Assembly: GCA_009809945.1 (NCBI GenBank) | Contig: WTPW01001678.1 | Location: forward strand, 67,776 to 131,775 | DNA: 64,000 nucleotides | DNA from: Gigaspora margarita | Taxonomy: Eukaryota; Glomeromycota; Glomeromycetes; Diversisporales; Gigasporaceae | Direction of reading: 5' to 3' | Shown: positions 1-11,847 of the stretch, piece after piece | Position numbering within the stretch: the stretch's first letter is position 1 | How the letters are laid out: every line of letters starts with the position of its first letter | The notes under the pieces: generated by a model | The model's input: only the letters and a program-made list of their open reading frames with translations | Database searches by the model: none | What the model was told of the DNA's origin: nothing | Position numbers and translations under genes: made by a program

Positions 1-325
1 ACATAATATTGTGGACACTTTTTAAAAATTTGTACAAAGCTAAATATGTAAGATATAAAGCTAAAAATAAAAATATAAATTCTTTAAATCTATATCTTTC
101 AAATAAAAAAAAAGTTTAAAAAATTCTATGCAACAGTTTTTAAAATAATTAGGTTTAAATAAAATTTAGAATTTTACATTAGTATGATTTTCTAAATTTT
201 ACTATGTTTTTATAGTAATTAGAATTATTTAAGATAGTAATATATAAACTTAATTTTTTATCAAGTAAACTAGCAATTTTTTTTAATCAAGTTATTTAGT
301 ATAACAAATTATATATATTTAGCAA
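1..325. repeat. Left long TIR of the 5.8-kb transposon
   Basis: Imperfect reverse complement of 5515-5839. Shared blocks include TTGTACAAAGCTAAATATG, AAATCTATATCTTT, AAATTCTATGCA and ATAACAAATTATATATA. Identity is highest in the outer 70 bp and falls inward, with small indels. Confidence 0.8.
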
Positions 326-531
326 ATTTTATAATTTTTTGAAAAAAATTTATTAGGTTACTATATATAGTAATAAAATTACTATATTTAGCAATTTATT
401 AATTTAATTGCAAATCTGCCACCCAATGAGAAAAAATGATCGACATCAAATAAGAAATCGCGATGCGCATTTAATTATACAAATATTTACGGTTGTAAAT
501 GTTAAAACTTATTCTAATAATACAATAAACA

Positions 532-1038
532 ATGAATAAAACGTCCCATAATAGTGTCTTATTGCTTGCTGAAGGCTTAATATGTCCTGAACTGCACTAC
601 GGTCCTTATGCCCGTGATTGGTGGTCACCCCAATCATCTAATGACAAAGATATTTCAGTTTCTGTTCCCTATCGACTTTATATGCATGTTAGTTTTGTTC
701 TTAACCAGCGCCAATTTTTTATTAGAGTAGTTAAAAGCGAGAAAAATCAATTGCAACCTGGGTTTATTTCTGTTAGTGGTAGTAAAACTAGTCAAGTTTG
801 CTTAACACCTTCCCAAGCCATTAACAGTGTGTATCACATGATATTCAGAAAGAAAACTGCATATTCCGGGCCCGCCATTCTTGGATTTAATGATGAGAAA
901 ATAGTACAATAATTACTAAATGGAATAGTATTTAGCCCAATTTTTATAAACGTAGGAAACTTTGTCATTGTAGTTTCAGAAATCGGCGATAAAAGCTTTA
1001 TATCATCAATACTAACAAAAAAAGTCAAAGAACCCTAG
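532..1038 (+). pseudogene. Accessory protein A of the long-TIR transposon (one in-frame stop)
   Basis: An ATG at 532 opens 126 codons up to TAA at 910-912. The same frame then continues to 1038 with sensible protein (LLNGIVFSPIF, VVSEIGDKSF), so the region reads as about 168 codons with one nonsense change, possibly CAA to TAA. I do not recognise a family with confidence. The part ending in SGPAILGFNDEKIV vaguely recalls FYR-C-like domains, but this is a weak impression. It lies between the left TIR and the transposase on the same strand, so an accessory role in transposition or DNA binding is an inference only. Confidence 0.45.
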
Positions 1039-1049
1039 CATTACAAAAA

Positions 1050-1807
1050 ATGATCAACGATGTATTCACTCTTGATTTTTATAAAGGGAACCAAATCTTA
1101 TGGCACTATGAAGATAAGTCTGCTGAGAGTGTATGGGCTCAGGCAGGAATTACAATGCATTTGGATAGTGTAATGCTTTATGGTTTCAATCACCCTTTGG
1201 TTCAACGCGCAATTCAAGAAAATTCAACTAATTCTAATCTAACTTGTACTTCACGGGATTGGAATGATTCTCATAAAATAAATACTATATTCAACCAACA
1301 AATAAAAAATGAAAGATTGCAACTAGCCCCTTAATTAATTGGCAAAAGTTGTTTATTACCTGGATGCGCCAAGAAAATTCTATAATTGAATTTTATGTTG
1401 CACTAAATATAATATATCCATCTACTTACAAATTAAATGAGATAGAATTTCGTGCTTGGAGAGCAATGTTACAAGCATGCGGATGCACTGATATAATGCC
1501 ATATCCTAAAGCTAATGATAGAAAAGAATTTTGGAGTCGATTAGATGACCCAACCACTGACAAAGCCAACTTAAGAATGCTATATAAACTTGGATGCTTA
1601 CAAACTAATTTAGAAGATTCAGAAGATTCAAATTATAGTATTACTAATCATGAGGGCGATGTTTTCTGGAATAGCTTTCGAAGTCCCTTGACCTCTAATA
1701 AATGTGGTCAAAATGGAAAAACGCGAATTTTATCCATTATAGCAAACCAATTTGAATATTTACAACTCTGTAAAAAACTTCAAGTTAGTTATTATAATTA
1801 CAATTAG
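1050..1807 (+). pseudogene. Accessory protein B of the long-TIR transposon (frameshifted)
   Basis: Two open stretches in different frames, 1050-1334 and 1349-1807, read as one protein broken near 1330: the first ends QLAP, and the overlapping frame carries on LINWQKLFITWMRQ. Together about 245 residues, with no motif I recognise. It contains several Trp residues (FRAWRAM, KEFWSRLDD) and a C-terminal LQLCKKLQ segment. It is downstream of accessory protein A and upstream of the transposase, all on one strand, so it belongs to the transposon. Function unknown. Confidence 0.45.
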
Positions 1808-1816
1808 ACTTTTTTA

Positions 1817-1950
1817 AACTCAACCTCCCTAAATATAACCTTTAATTCTGGCCTAAAAATATACCAAACTTTCATTTTTCTTATTGTCCTCTAAATGCAA
1901 ACCATCAAAGTTTGGCCCTTACAAATTGCATTTAGAGAGGCTCGACTGTA
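1817..1950. mobile_element. Small MITE, Tc1/mariner-type ends (tentative)
   Basis: Left end ACTCAACCTCCCTAAATATA and the reverse complement of the right end, CAGTCGAGCCTCTCTAAATG, are alike over about 22 bp, and the right end is followed by TA. Ends of the type CAGTCGARCCTCT are common in mariner-derived MITEs. It lies between accessory protein B and the transposase. Confidence 0.45.
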
Positions 1951-2079
1951 CTAACAAGTCACATATAATATTATGACTAGGTAAGTATAAATGCAATAGA
2001 TTTGGCATGAAAACATTTTCGATTATACGGAGCCGGTGCATCACATATTGTAGGACCAAAAAAGCAACATATTCAAAGA

Positions 2080-4662
2080 ATGGCTGAAATTAAAGAAAAC
2101 CAATTTTTAGCATTTTTCCAAGGTAAAAATAATGTAGCGCAAAGTTCTTATCAAGTTGATGCAAAAACTAGAATTCCTATCTTATATATGCAAGATCAAA
2201 AACAAGCTCTTTGGACAAAATTCAACGAAGAATATCCAAATGGAATGCATCGAAACTCTTTTATGTCTAGATTAGCTGACTGTAGTCATATTCGGAATCA
2301 CGAAGATTTAGGAGGACTCTGTATTATTTGTAATGAATACGGGTTTGAAGTCTTTGAAAATTTGTTAGCTCTTGTACGACAAGTATTTACAACAAAAGAA
2401 ACATTGGTAAGTTATCAAAAAAATAAATAAAATACCGTATTTATCGAACGTAGATACCCCGGGTATTTACATATCTTAATCTTTGTACCCAGGTACTTCT
2501 ACACTATATCGAAACAATATATTTTTACTATATGTTCCATATTTATGTACCCTGGATATAATTCACTGTCCAGCTCTTAAAACTGGTAGAGGGTACACAC
2601 CACGGGGGTGCCCATGTCCGATAAATACGGTAATAAAAAATTACTACAAAAAATAAAAAATAAATAAATTACTGTAAAAAAAAAAATAAATAAATAAATG
2701 CAAAGAAAATTTGAGTCATATCAACTTATCTAATTCTAAAATAAATAAATTATTGACATAAAAAAGGATCCTATTATATCGCGAATTGAGAACTTACGTC
2801 GCCATTTAAAAAGAAACTTTGAGTGCCATTTGTAAGTTGAGTCAGATGGAAAAACATTGCATAATGACTGCATTGATCATTGTTTGCCATTTGCCTTCGG
2901 AGAATGTTTAGATACACATAATCTGTGCTGCCAAGATTGTTCTGAATTTTCTATTTTTTTTTATTTTATAAAAAATCATTGTAGTGATATATATCATCCA
3001 CAATTATTAGAAATGCAAGAAAAACTAAAATACTTTCTTGCACACCATGCCCAGAAACATTATTTGAATGCACAATATAAATCGTCATTAGCAAGCCTCG
3101 ATTCAGATGGTGCTATTATAATCGCAGATTATAAGATGCGAATTCTTCTAAAAACTGCATGAGAAACTAAACAGGAGTTTTTTGGAAAAAGGGGCTGGAC
3201 ATTACATACGATTTTGGTAATAACCAAAGCGGATAATAATAGTATAGAGGATGATAGTATAGAGGATAATAGTGCAAAGGATAATAGTTTAGATGATGAT
3301 AATATAGAGGATGATAGTGTAGACTTAAATGTTAGTGCTTATGACCATTGGTCCACAGATACGAAACAGGATGCTTGGAAGCTATGTTTAACAACATTGA
3401 AAAAAAGCCAAAATGGATAAAAATAATTTCCGACAATGGGCCACATTACCATAATAGCAAGTTAATGACAATTGTAGCCCATTGGTTTGATTGGTATAAT
3501 ATTGAGGTTCGTGAATGGTTATTCTTGGAGCCCGGCGAAGCAAAGACTACTATTGACTCACATCACGCTGCAGTAAGTCTTTATTTATTTACAAAATAAA
3601 TACAATAATAGATAATAATACATACTTTTACCCTTATGTTTCTAGATATCTCATGCTATTAAACGATACGTTCGTGTTGGATGTGAAGTAACAGAAGGAT
3701 CCGATATTGTAACTGCTATACATAATTTAGCAGGCACACACTTGGCAAACATTGAACCTAATCGAAATCAAGAAAAAAATAGAAGTTTAGCTACTAGAAG
3801 TAAAGAAAAAAAAAACCACGTGTAGAGACTATTACCGGAATATCCAAATATAATTACTGGCAATGGCCAGTTGCAGGTCCATTGGCAGGGTATATTGTAG
3901 CATGATCATTACCTCACTTCGGAACTCCAGCTTATTTTTCTCCTGCTGCGATTACTAGCTTGTATAATGAAGAACTTAATTGTCCAGAACCAAAAGTTTC
4001 GATACATACTGAACCACAATCAAAGTGGACGATGGTTTTACCAAAACATCAAGGTAAGAAATATAACAAGTATAACTTACATCAATACTCATGCAAATTT
4101 TGTATACAGAGAATCAAATCATAACGGAATTAAATGATACTATGATGATAGGTAATGAACCCACTTTTTATTATAAAATAATTTTTATTATCCAAAATAT
4201 AAAATACAAAATAATTCTACAGATATAACTAGAAATGATAATATGGAAGGTAAGTATTATAATTGATAACACATACTCATTTTTCTCTCATTAAGCTCAA
4301 ATATTGAAAATATAAAGCAAAGTATTTGCATGATTATAGACAATACACCCAATATCGACTTTCCTTGGAATAAAGGATGGGCATTGTGTGAAAACTCAAA
4401 TTATGGTAATCGAGGTGGAGGTAAACGGATGTCAGATGCCGTTAAAAAAATGCTTGAACAAATGTTCTTGCAAGGGAATATCCATGCTAAAGATCGGATG
4501 ACGGCTACTGATATGCATAATAGGTTGAAGGAATTTGCCAATAATGGTGAGTTGGAACATGATGAAGTGCCAAAAATCTCAACAATTCAAGGATGGATAT
4601 CACGGTACCACAGAATGTTTCTGGAGCAGGCTACAAGAACTGCATTAGACCCTAATTTTTGA
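2080..4662 (+). pseudogene. Multi-exon transposase of the long-TIR transposon
   Basis: First exon from ATG 2080 to a GTAAGT donor at 2407. The next exon starts near 2837 and carries a Cys/His-rich stretch (DHCLPFAFGECLD, CCQDCSEF) and DGAIIIADYKMRIL, whose Asp in IADYKM may be the first catalytic residue. A later frame has ISDNGPHYHN, a likely second catalytic Asp, then EPGEAKTTIDSHHA. GTAAGT at 3573 and AG at 3644-3645 bound an intron joining HHAA to ISHAIKRYVRVG. The last exon (about 4330-4662) has GWAL...GKRMSDAVKKML. Defects: an in-frame TGA at 3160-3162 after LLKTA, and a frameshift between about 3360 and 3400. The gene is therefore probably inactive. The catalytic assignments are inference. 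Confidence 0.6.
2433..2632. mobile_element. 200-bp MITE with TACCGTATTTA ends, in a transposase intron
   Basis: Begins TACCGTATTTATCG and ends CGATAAATACGGTA, a perfect 14-bp TIR. It is flanked by ATAAAA on both sides (possible TSD, but the flank is low complexity). No coding capacity. It lies in the first intron of the transposase gene, just after the GTAAGT donor at 2407. The element at 61323-61588 has the same outer TIR. Confidence 0.75.
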
Positions 4663-4663
4663 A

Positions 4664-4897
4664 CAGTGTCTGAAATTCAATTTTTAAATTAGTTGCGGGC
4701 CGCAACCAAATAAAAAAAACATTTGCAGATTATAAAAATTTATAAAAATTTAGTTGCGCATATAGGCATTTAATAGAAATTTATTAGTAAATTTTGCAAA
4801 TTTATGTGCGGAATTTGCATATGCATTTCAGATTTTGGTTGCGGAATTTTAAAATTTGTTGCAGTCCGCAGACTCCGCAACACAATTACAGACACTG
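4664..4897. mobile_element. hAT-type MITE at the transposase stop codon
   Basis: Ends CAGTGTCTGAAATT and AATTACAGACACTG form the TIR, with an exact 8-bp TSD TTTTTGAA at 4656-4663 and 4898-4905. Eight-base duplications and CAGTG-type ends are typical of hAT. The interior repeats TTGCGG/CCGCAA motifs. The TGA stop of the transposase (4660-4662) lies inside the left TSD. Confidence 0.85.
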
Positions 4898-4905
4898 TTT
4901 TTGAA

Positions 4906-5514
4906 TAATAACCTTTCAATAGGTAGTACATAATTACAACAGACGAGTATAAAACTAGACCAAATAAAATTTTTTTGTTTCCGGTTTCAATCCAATTCAT
5001 TCACTTTTGAGATCAATAATTTTTTATTCTTGACTTTCAAGCTGAATCGTTCATAACCACCTACTTTTTTTTTTTTAGCTTAGCTTTTTGGAGCTATAAA
5101 AAAGGACAAGAAAGATATATGAGTTCAAGTAAATGTCTTTATAGAACTCAAAAAGATAAGTACCTGGTGAATTTGCCTACTTGAATTTGCGATCTAAATG
5201 AATCAACACCTATTTTTGGCCCAGAAATGCCACTTTACGTTAAAGTAAACTTTTTAGTGAATGATCCTACGGCCTAAAACTTGTCCACGCTACTACTTAC
5301 GATTTAGTGCGTTAAAAAAATGGGGAATTATTGTTATATTAGTAGTCATGAAACCACATTAGCTTTGAACTAAAAAAATTATTCGATATTATTTAGTAAT
5401 GATCTGTGTCATAATTTATTAATAGAATGATTCTTATTCGGAAACGGATCTTTAATTAAATTAAAAAATTTACCTTTTATATTTAATAATAATATTCAAC
5501 TCAAAATTTTTTTA
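4906..5514. other. No gene seen: 3' non-coding part of the transposon
   Basis: AT-rich sequence between the MITE and the right TIR. No open frame with recognisable content on either strand. Confidence 0.6.
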
Positions 5515-5847
5515 AAATTTCTAAAAATTTAGAATTATATATAATTTGTTATGCTGAACAAGTTTTTAATTAAAAATAAAGTTGTTTACTTAATAAAAAA
5601 AAACTTTTAATATATAGCAATTTTGATAACTAAGTTTTAAAAAATTACCATTTTCATATGTGTATAACATTGCACAAAATTATAAAATTTAATTATTTTA
5701 AAAAGTACTGCATAGAATTTTATGATCTTTTTTTTATTTAAAAGATATAGATTTGAAGAAATTATATATTAGTTTTTAGCTTTATATCTTACATATTTAG
5801 CTTTGTACAAATTTTTAAAAAGTGTCCACAATATTATGTCCCCACTG
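5515..5847. repeat. Right long TIR of the 5.8-kb transposon
   Basis: Reverse complement of 1-325, plus the outer CCCCACTG (5840-5847), which is the tip missing from the left side. Confidence 0.8.
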
Positions 5848-7159
5848 TAGTTGTGTTCTTACAAAGTGGCAGAAGTCTGAGTTAGCTTGCAAAGCCAAAT
5901 TGGTGTTCTTGTAAAGTGCTAAAAAGTTGTTGGTTTCTTGCAAATGCCAGAGAAGTTAGATTGTTGTTCTTGTAGTGCTGAAATAAAAGAAAAAAATTAA
6001 AAATAAATAATAAAAAAAGAGAAAAAAAAAAAAAAAAAATAAAATAATAAAATAAAATGAAAACAAAAAAAAAACCAACAAAACCAAAAAAAAACAATGT
6101 TTAACTGAAGATCTAATTATAAACAAAAGATCAATCTGATCTTGTAATACAGAGTTTGTAGATTATATTCAAACATTATCAAAATATTTTGAAAATATTA
6201 GTTTAATGCAGTCTTGTTATGACCCAGATTACAGATCTACTGATCCAGCTGGGTTTCCCAGATCTAAAATATTTTCAAAAATTATTTTCAAAATATTTCA
6301 AAAATTGAAATATTTTGAAATATATTGCAGTTGGCAAAATCTTTCAAAAGATATTGCAGGTTCACAAGATCTTTTGAAAGATTTTGCTACTATAAATTTG
6401 CTAATATAGTTTATCTATAATCCAGACTTTGTTAAGAATGATCAAAGTTTCTGCTTAGCCTATAATATTATTAATATTGTTTGAAAATGTATTGTATTTA
6501 ATAAATATATTATTTTGCATATTTATGATTAGTGTTTTGCTATATAGTCCTTTTGCAACAATTGTTTGTATATACAAGAATATATTTTAGTATTTAGTTA
6601 AGCTATTGGGTTGGGTATTCTTGTAGTTTGGTTGGTATAACTATAGTTTTTAGATTTTTTTTGATATTGGCTGTGATTTTATAGTAAATATATAGAAAAA
6701 TTAATTTAAAAATTGGGTTTATTAAGAGTAGAGTATATGTAAATCAATTTTTATATGATTTTGATGGCAAACTTTTTTACTTTTTAAAATTTAAGAAAAT
6801 TTTATTAAGTAAGTTATTTTAAAATTTATTATAAAAGTTTAAAATAGGTATTTGTGATTCTAATAGTAGTAAAATTATTAATATTGGTTAGATATTTACT
6901 AAGAAGCATGTAGTTAAAGATTGGGAATTGATTTTTTGTTTACAAAAATCATAAGATAATCATATGATCTAACCAATCAAATTAATAATTTTGTGTACTG
7001 TGGCAAATTTGAGACCATTCTAGCAAACTTTATAATATACAAGTATACATTTTTAAAAAAATTGTTTATTAATATTTGTAACTTTAGAAAGAGCATATTT
7101 TAGTTTACAAAATATAAAAATTTGAAAAAACTTAATTGAGTTCTTGAAAATTTTATCAG
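5848..7159. other. No gene; degenerate short repeats
   Basis: At 5852-5985 a sloppy repeat with TTCTTGTAAAGTGC-like units occurs about four times, followed by a poly-A/T tract (about 5990-6095). At 6235-6400 short self-complementary blocks around AAAATATTT and GATCTTTTGAAAGAT occur. The rest is plain AT-rich DNA. Confidence 0.5.
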
Positions 7160-7161
7160 TA

Positions 7162-7560
7162 TAGTGCAAGAAGCCTATACTCAACATGTTTCAATTTTTA
7201 AATTACTATAATTTTTTATACAAGAGGTTTTTTAAAAAACTGACCAGTAACTTTGTAGAGCAATATTAGTTCTATAAGTTTGCCAAATATTTTTTTGAAA
7301 AACCTTATCTATAAAAAGTTGATGTGTTTTAAAGATTACTATTGTTTTATTTATAATTACTATGTGTTTCAATTTTAATTAACTTTAAAGTGCTATACCT
7401 TTTTATAAAACCAACATTTTAAAAATCTGACTAGTAACTTTGTTCATTATAATATGCTCTGCAAATTTGCCAAATAACTTTTAAAAATATTGTCTCTATA
7501 AAAAGTTGATGCATTTTAAAGTTATACTATTTTATTGTCAAGTATAGGCTTCTTGCACTA
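7162..7560. mobile_element. 399-bp MITE with TA target duplication and internal duplication
   Basis: TIRs TAGTGCAAGAAGCCTATACT (7162) and its reverse complement ending at 7560, 20 bp and perfect, flanked by TA on both sides as in Tc1/mariner MITEs. The interior has two direct copies of a ~190-bp segment, each with a CTGACYAGTAACTTTG block (about 7239 and 7426) and CTATAAAAAGTTGATG. Confidence 0.8.
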
Positions 7561-7562
7561 TA

Positions 7563-8253
7563 TTATATTTTATAATCTATATAAGGTCTTGATTTGCTAT
7601 GAAAATTGATCTATGCATACTAATTTTTTAGTTGTAATAAGAGATAAAATGCTAAATATATGTAAGTAGTTATAGTTGTAATATATATTGTAAAAATTAG
7701 CCTTTGAACAAAATGAAGTATATAAGTTTTAGGGTATTGTATTTATAAAATACTTTGGCTATTGTATCATTAATAATTTTTCTTAGACTTGTACTATTAT
7801 TTTTATATATTAAAAGATAATAATTTCTTTCTGAAGCTTTAGTACAATAAAAGAATATTGTATTTGAGTATTTATTAGTACTTCTAGAATTGTTAGTTCT
7901 TTTAACAATAGCTTGAGTTTAAATTTTTTGATATAGAAGTGCTTAGGGTTTCTTTTAAAGTTGGAAATTATTTGTAGTTCAAGTAGTTATAAAAAGTGTT
8001 CTAGTCAGTATTGGCTCAAAAGTGGGTCCCAGATTTGAAGTTGGGCCTGTACCTGCTATTGAGCCAAATAGTTAGCATTGTGCAGATAATATAGAATTCT
8101 GCTGTATTGTTTTTGATATTTGTGTATTGCCAAGCAAGAATTTGCATATCATATCTGAGTTTGTTATAGTAAATATTATATTTAAAATGAGGGTTATTAG
8201 GTTGAGTAATAATAGCTACTGTATTGTTGTATATAAGTTGTATATAAGAATCG
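7563..8253. other. No gene seen
   Basis: AT-rich, no ORF of note and no clear repeat. Confidence 0.5.
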
Positions 8254-8685
8254 TATAGGCGAATTTATAAGTAGGGATTATTTTTTTCAAAACTTTAAAG
8301 TCAAATAATTTTTAATCTACCGGTCCGTTTTAAATGATTTTACTAGCAAAATGTTCGTCTCTTTGAGACGATTCCAAAGAGCCAAAAATCATTAAAATCC
8401 AATCACTGGATCATGAGATAGTGACGCACCTAAAGGCTGAGGACAATTGGTTAGACCATGTCTAACCAATTGTCTCAGCCTCTAGGTGCGTCACTATTTG
8501 ACGGCGCATTTTCTCATGATCCAGTGATTGGATTTTAATGATTTTTGGCTCGTTGGAATAGACTCAAAGAGACGAACATTTTGCTAGTAAAATCATTTAA
8601 AACGGACCAGTAGATCAAAATTATTTGACTTTAAAGTTTTGAAAAAAATAATCCCTACTTATAAATTCCAAAAAATAGGCCTATA
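8254..8685. mobile_element. Long hairpin (foldback) element
   Basis: Two arms of about 200 bp are near-perfect reverse complements: TTATAAGTAGGGATTATTTT at 8265 pairs with AATAATCCCTACTTATAA at 8648-8665, and so on to a centre near 8460 (GGTTAGACCATGTCTAACC). The arms include TAAAATCCAATCACTGGATC and AAAATGTTCGTCTCTTTGAG. No coding sequence. A non-autonomous foldback/MITE is the simplest reading. Terminal TATA on both sides may be the target duplication. Confidence 0.8.
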
Positions 8686-9141
8686 TGTTTTATGTGAAAT
8701 TAATGTTTTTTATATAATCAAGCTAAACCAATTGTTTATTTTGTATATCTGGTATATATTTTATATACAGTAGTTAAGTTGTAAATAGATTGTATAATAT
8801 TATTAAAATAGAATTTGTTAGTAGTTATGCTAATTTTGGTATTGGGTGCAATGATTTGCTAAATTTTATTAATTGATTCTAATTTCTTGCTATAAATAAA
8901 CTTATTCAGCTCCAAAAATGTATACACAATATATTTAACTCAACTAGTTTGCAAACTTTAAACAAGATCCAGACTATATTCAAACTTGACTAAAAGATTA
9001 AACAATAATGTTTGAATTTGGTTAAAAAATTGTACCAGACTCAAGTTTTACAAAAAGACTCATTATAGATTGTTTGTAGCTACAACTATACTAAAAATAG
9101 GGGACAAAACAAAAACTTGCTATTGCAGTATGTAGATGAAT
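8686..9141. other. No gene seen
   Basis: AT-rich sequence without supportable coding content. Confidence 0.5.
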
Positions 9142-9917
9142 TAGTTGGTTTGAAAACAACTATTTTAATTCCTATCATAATTTGTCATAAAAATTTTGTT
9201 ACAAAACTTGTTAATTATTGTGATAATAACAGTATTGGGGTGTTTTGTACACTATGTAAAGCAAACTATATGTAGTATCATAAAAAATCAATTATCAGAG
9301 ATTTTTTGTATAAAATAGTGAGTATATTGCATTTTGTAATTGAAATCGGTGTTTATATGACTTGCAAAGATCCATGCTTCTCCAAGTTTAATTAGATGTA
9401 CAGCTTTAATGTTACAAAATCACAAGGTAAAATTGAAAGATTAATAATAAATACCTATGAACCAAACTATAAAGCAAAATTTTATTTTGACCAATCAAGC
9501 ATATCTAATTATTTAAAAATATTTCTCAGCCACTCAAATAAAAATGTAATTAAAATGTTTTTAGAAAAATTAAATTCTACGATATGTAATGAAAAAAAGG
9601 CTCTGTAACTTTGTAGTTATAAGGCATGTGAATTGATTTGTATTGAAGTTTTTGAGGAGAAAAAAAAAAAGATACAACCTTTGTATCTAAAAAAATGTGA
9701 CACATTTTTATATGTAAAATATTTCGATTGGTTGATCAGGGGAATTTATTTAAAGATCTTTCTTATTAGGATTTTATATTCATAATATATTGAACACCCC
9801 AACACAGTAAGGTTTTGAGTTAGTTTGTATAGGAATTGACAGTTATGGTTTCTATCACAATTTACTGTAAAAAATTTTGTTACAAAAGTTACCGATTATT
9901 GTGATAATTTACTGTAA
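9142..9917. repeat. Segment bounded by ~95-bp diverged direct repeats
   Basis: 9142-9234 and 9820-9917 match in the same direction with common blocks AAAATTTTGTTACAAAA and TTATTGTGATAAT. Just inside lie short inverted ends, TTGGGGTGTT (9235) and AACACCCCAA (about 9793). The middle holds a 70-codon frame. It could be a duplicated flank around a small TIR element; identity is too low to be sure. Confidence 0.4.
9396..9608 (+). CDS. Hypothetical 70-aa ORF (doubtful)
   Basis: ATG 9396 to TAA 9606-9608, Lys/Asn-rich (KSQGKIERLIINTYEPNYK). It lies inside the direct-repeat segment 9142-9917. No family, promoter or introns recognised. It could be an exon fragment or a chance frame. Confidence 0.15.
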   Translation: MYSFNVTKSQGKIERLIINTYEPNYKAKFYFDQSSISNYLKIFLSHSNKNVIKMFLEKLNSTICNEKKAL

Positions 9918-9949
9918 AATAAATTCAGTATGATACTTGATGTCATGAT

Positions 9950-10809
9950 TAGGGTGTTCAGGATTATGCTATTAACAGTCCAAATTATGCTTATTAACTG
10001 CACGATATTATGCTTTTTATGCTAATAATTTTTTTTAAAAAAAAATTATTAGATATTTACAAATAAATTTGTATTTATCATTATTCAAAAATTTTTTGAC
10101 ATCGCATGGCCATTATATTATTATCAAGAATATTTTTGTAATTAGTAAAACTATGCTCTATATCTACACTGAAATATACATTGGAATAAAATCTTGCTAG
10201 ATTTTCGAATTAGCATAAGTTGATTCTGAATATATACAGATATACACTCAAGTTGAAACAAATGTTAAGTTCACTCAAATTGCTAAAGAAATAACTTAGA
10301 ATTAATTCTGAATTTACACTCAATTTTAAAATTGCGTTTCAATTCAATTTAAACAGCATTATATCGCAAAGCTATTTATGCATATATTCTATAAAGTCTT
10401 TATTTTGAAATCTAGTCATCAGACTGAACTCGATGAAGAAATTAATTCATTAGTGATGTTGGTTTTACAACATTGATTAACAGAATTGCCATCGAGAAAT
10501 TTGGTAAGCTTTCAAGTGCATTATGAAATAGAAATGACTATTTTTGTAACTTGTTATTTTTAAAAATCTACACTATAGAACGACAATTTCCATAGTCAGT
10601 TTAAAATTCCTGTTGCAACACAAGTTGACTCGGAATTCACAACAATTCGATTTCGATATACCATCAATACAATTAAAATGTATCTATGTATAATAAATAA
10701 ACTACCCAAATTATGTCAATTTTATGCTAACAAATATAAATTATGCTAAATTCTACTGTTAACATAATTATGCTAAATTATGCTAATAACATAATCCTGG
10801 ACACCTTTA
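9950..10809. mobile_element. hAT-like non-autonomous element, TAGGGTGTTCAGG end
   Basis: Left end TAGGGTGTTCAGGATTATG, right end CATAATCCTGGACACCTTTA; reverse-complemented, they agree over about 25 bp. ATTATGCT/AGCATAAT motifs cluster near both ends (for example 9964-10023 and 10722-10790). The flanks (GTCATGAT, GTAACAAC) are not an exact 8-bp duplication, so the copy is old or the edges are off by a base or two. The same end type recurs at 35742-36028. Confidence 0.65.
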
Positions 10810-11695
10810 GTAACAACAAATCAGTATGGTACGGATGACCAGAATTGCATAATACCAGAATTGTATAGTATAGAGAAATTACAGCAGATCAGCATGGTAC
10901 CGGTATGGCATCGATTAGTATTTTCGCAAATCAGTATGAGCAGATCAGTGTAGTATGTTCTGCTTCATTCTGAATTTACCGATCTGAATTAACACATGTT
11001 ATTCTCGATTTTCACCGATCGTGACATGACCCATGATGCAGATCATGAGGCTACAGCAATGTAATAAACGCTGATAATAATTACGTATTATATAGTTTAT
11101 TAATAATGACAATAAAAATTGCGCATTTTATCAATGATGATAATAATAATTATTAATAATTACATTGATATTTGCATTGATCTTTTTCATTGATATTTAT
11201 AAAAATAATTCTTTTATTGTTTCATGCATCACTTTTTTTTATTTATTATATTCGAATCGATCTTTATCGCCATGTATTGCATATTTCCTCTTCAACACTT
11301 TATTGATTCGCAAGGGTATAGATTAGTGACTCGTGAAATTCGTTATAAAAAAATTCCGATCTTCAGTGTAACCCGAAATTCAAACATTGGGTGGTGGTAA
11401 AAGGTTTTTGTATTGGCGTAACAGAAGAACTGTTCATGCCTAAGCAAGACAGGAATAACTTGGGATGTAAGCTTGTTATGTCGAAAATTTTGTGAAATAA
11501 TCTGTGTTACTGAGCATGACGGTCAGGAGAAAACCTAGAAAAAGGTAAATTTATGTTTTTTTTTTAAAAAAAAAAAATTGTAGTAATTATCTTCTTATTA
11601 GTTTCGGGTTAGACAAGACACCCGATCAGATTCCTGCCATTGCCGAAAAACAAATGCGATGTGTTCTACGCGGGTATACAAAAATCATTAATTAC

Positions 11696-11847
11696 TAGAG
11701 GTTGGAACCGTTTAACCGTTTAAAAATTGCTATATAGTTCCGGGCAGAATTATGTTGGTCGTGGGCCGGAATTATTCTAAAGCCGGCCAAATTAAACGGT
11801 TAAACGATTAAACGATTAAGAAAAATTTTAGGTGGTTCCAATCCCTA
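11696..11847. mobile_element. 152-bp hAT-type MITE
   Basis: Ends TAGAGGTTGGAACC and GGTTCCAATCCCTA are inverted. The flanking octamers TTAATTAC (11688-11695) and ATAATTAC (11848-11855) match at 7 of 8. GTTTAACCGTTTA-like words lie next to both ends. Confidence 0.75.

Larger units (their letters stand above)
1..5847 (+). mobile_element. Large DNA transposon with long terminal inverted repeats (left tip just outside window)
   Basis: The first bases (ACATAATATTGTGGACAC...) return as reverse complement at 5822-5839, and the similarity continues inward for about 325 bp on each side. The right end runs on to CCCCACTG at 5847, so about 8 bp of the left tip lie before the window. Inside are two accessory coding regions and a multi-exon transposase, all on the plus strand and all decayed. 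Three smaller elements are inserted in it. The TSD cannot be read because the left flank is missing. The superfamily is not certain: the transposase has D-type motifs and a C-terminal GWAL/GKR segment that resembles a transposase family I recall from invertebrate genomes, which I cannot name safely. Confidence 0.8.

Noticed and set aside
5882-6097. Minus-strand Phe-rich frame
   Set aside because: Translation of a poly-A/T low-complexity tract.
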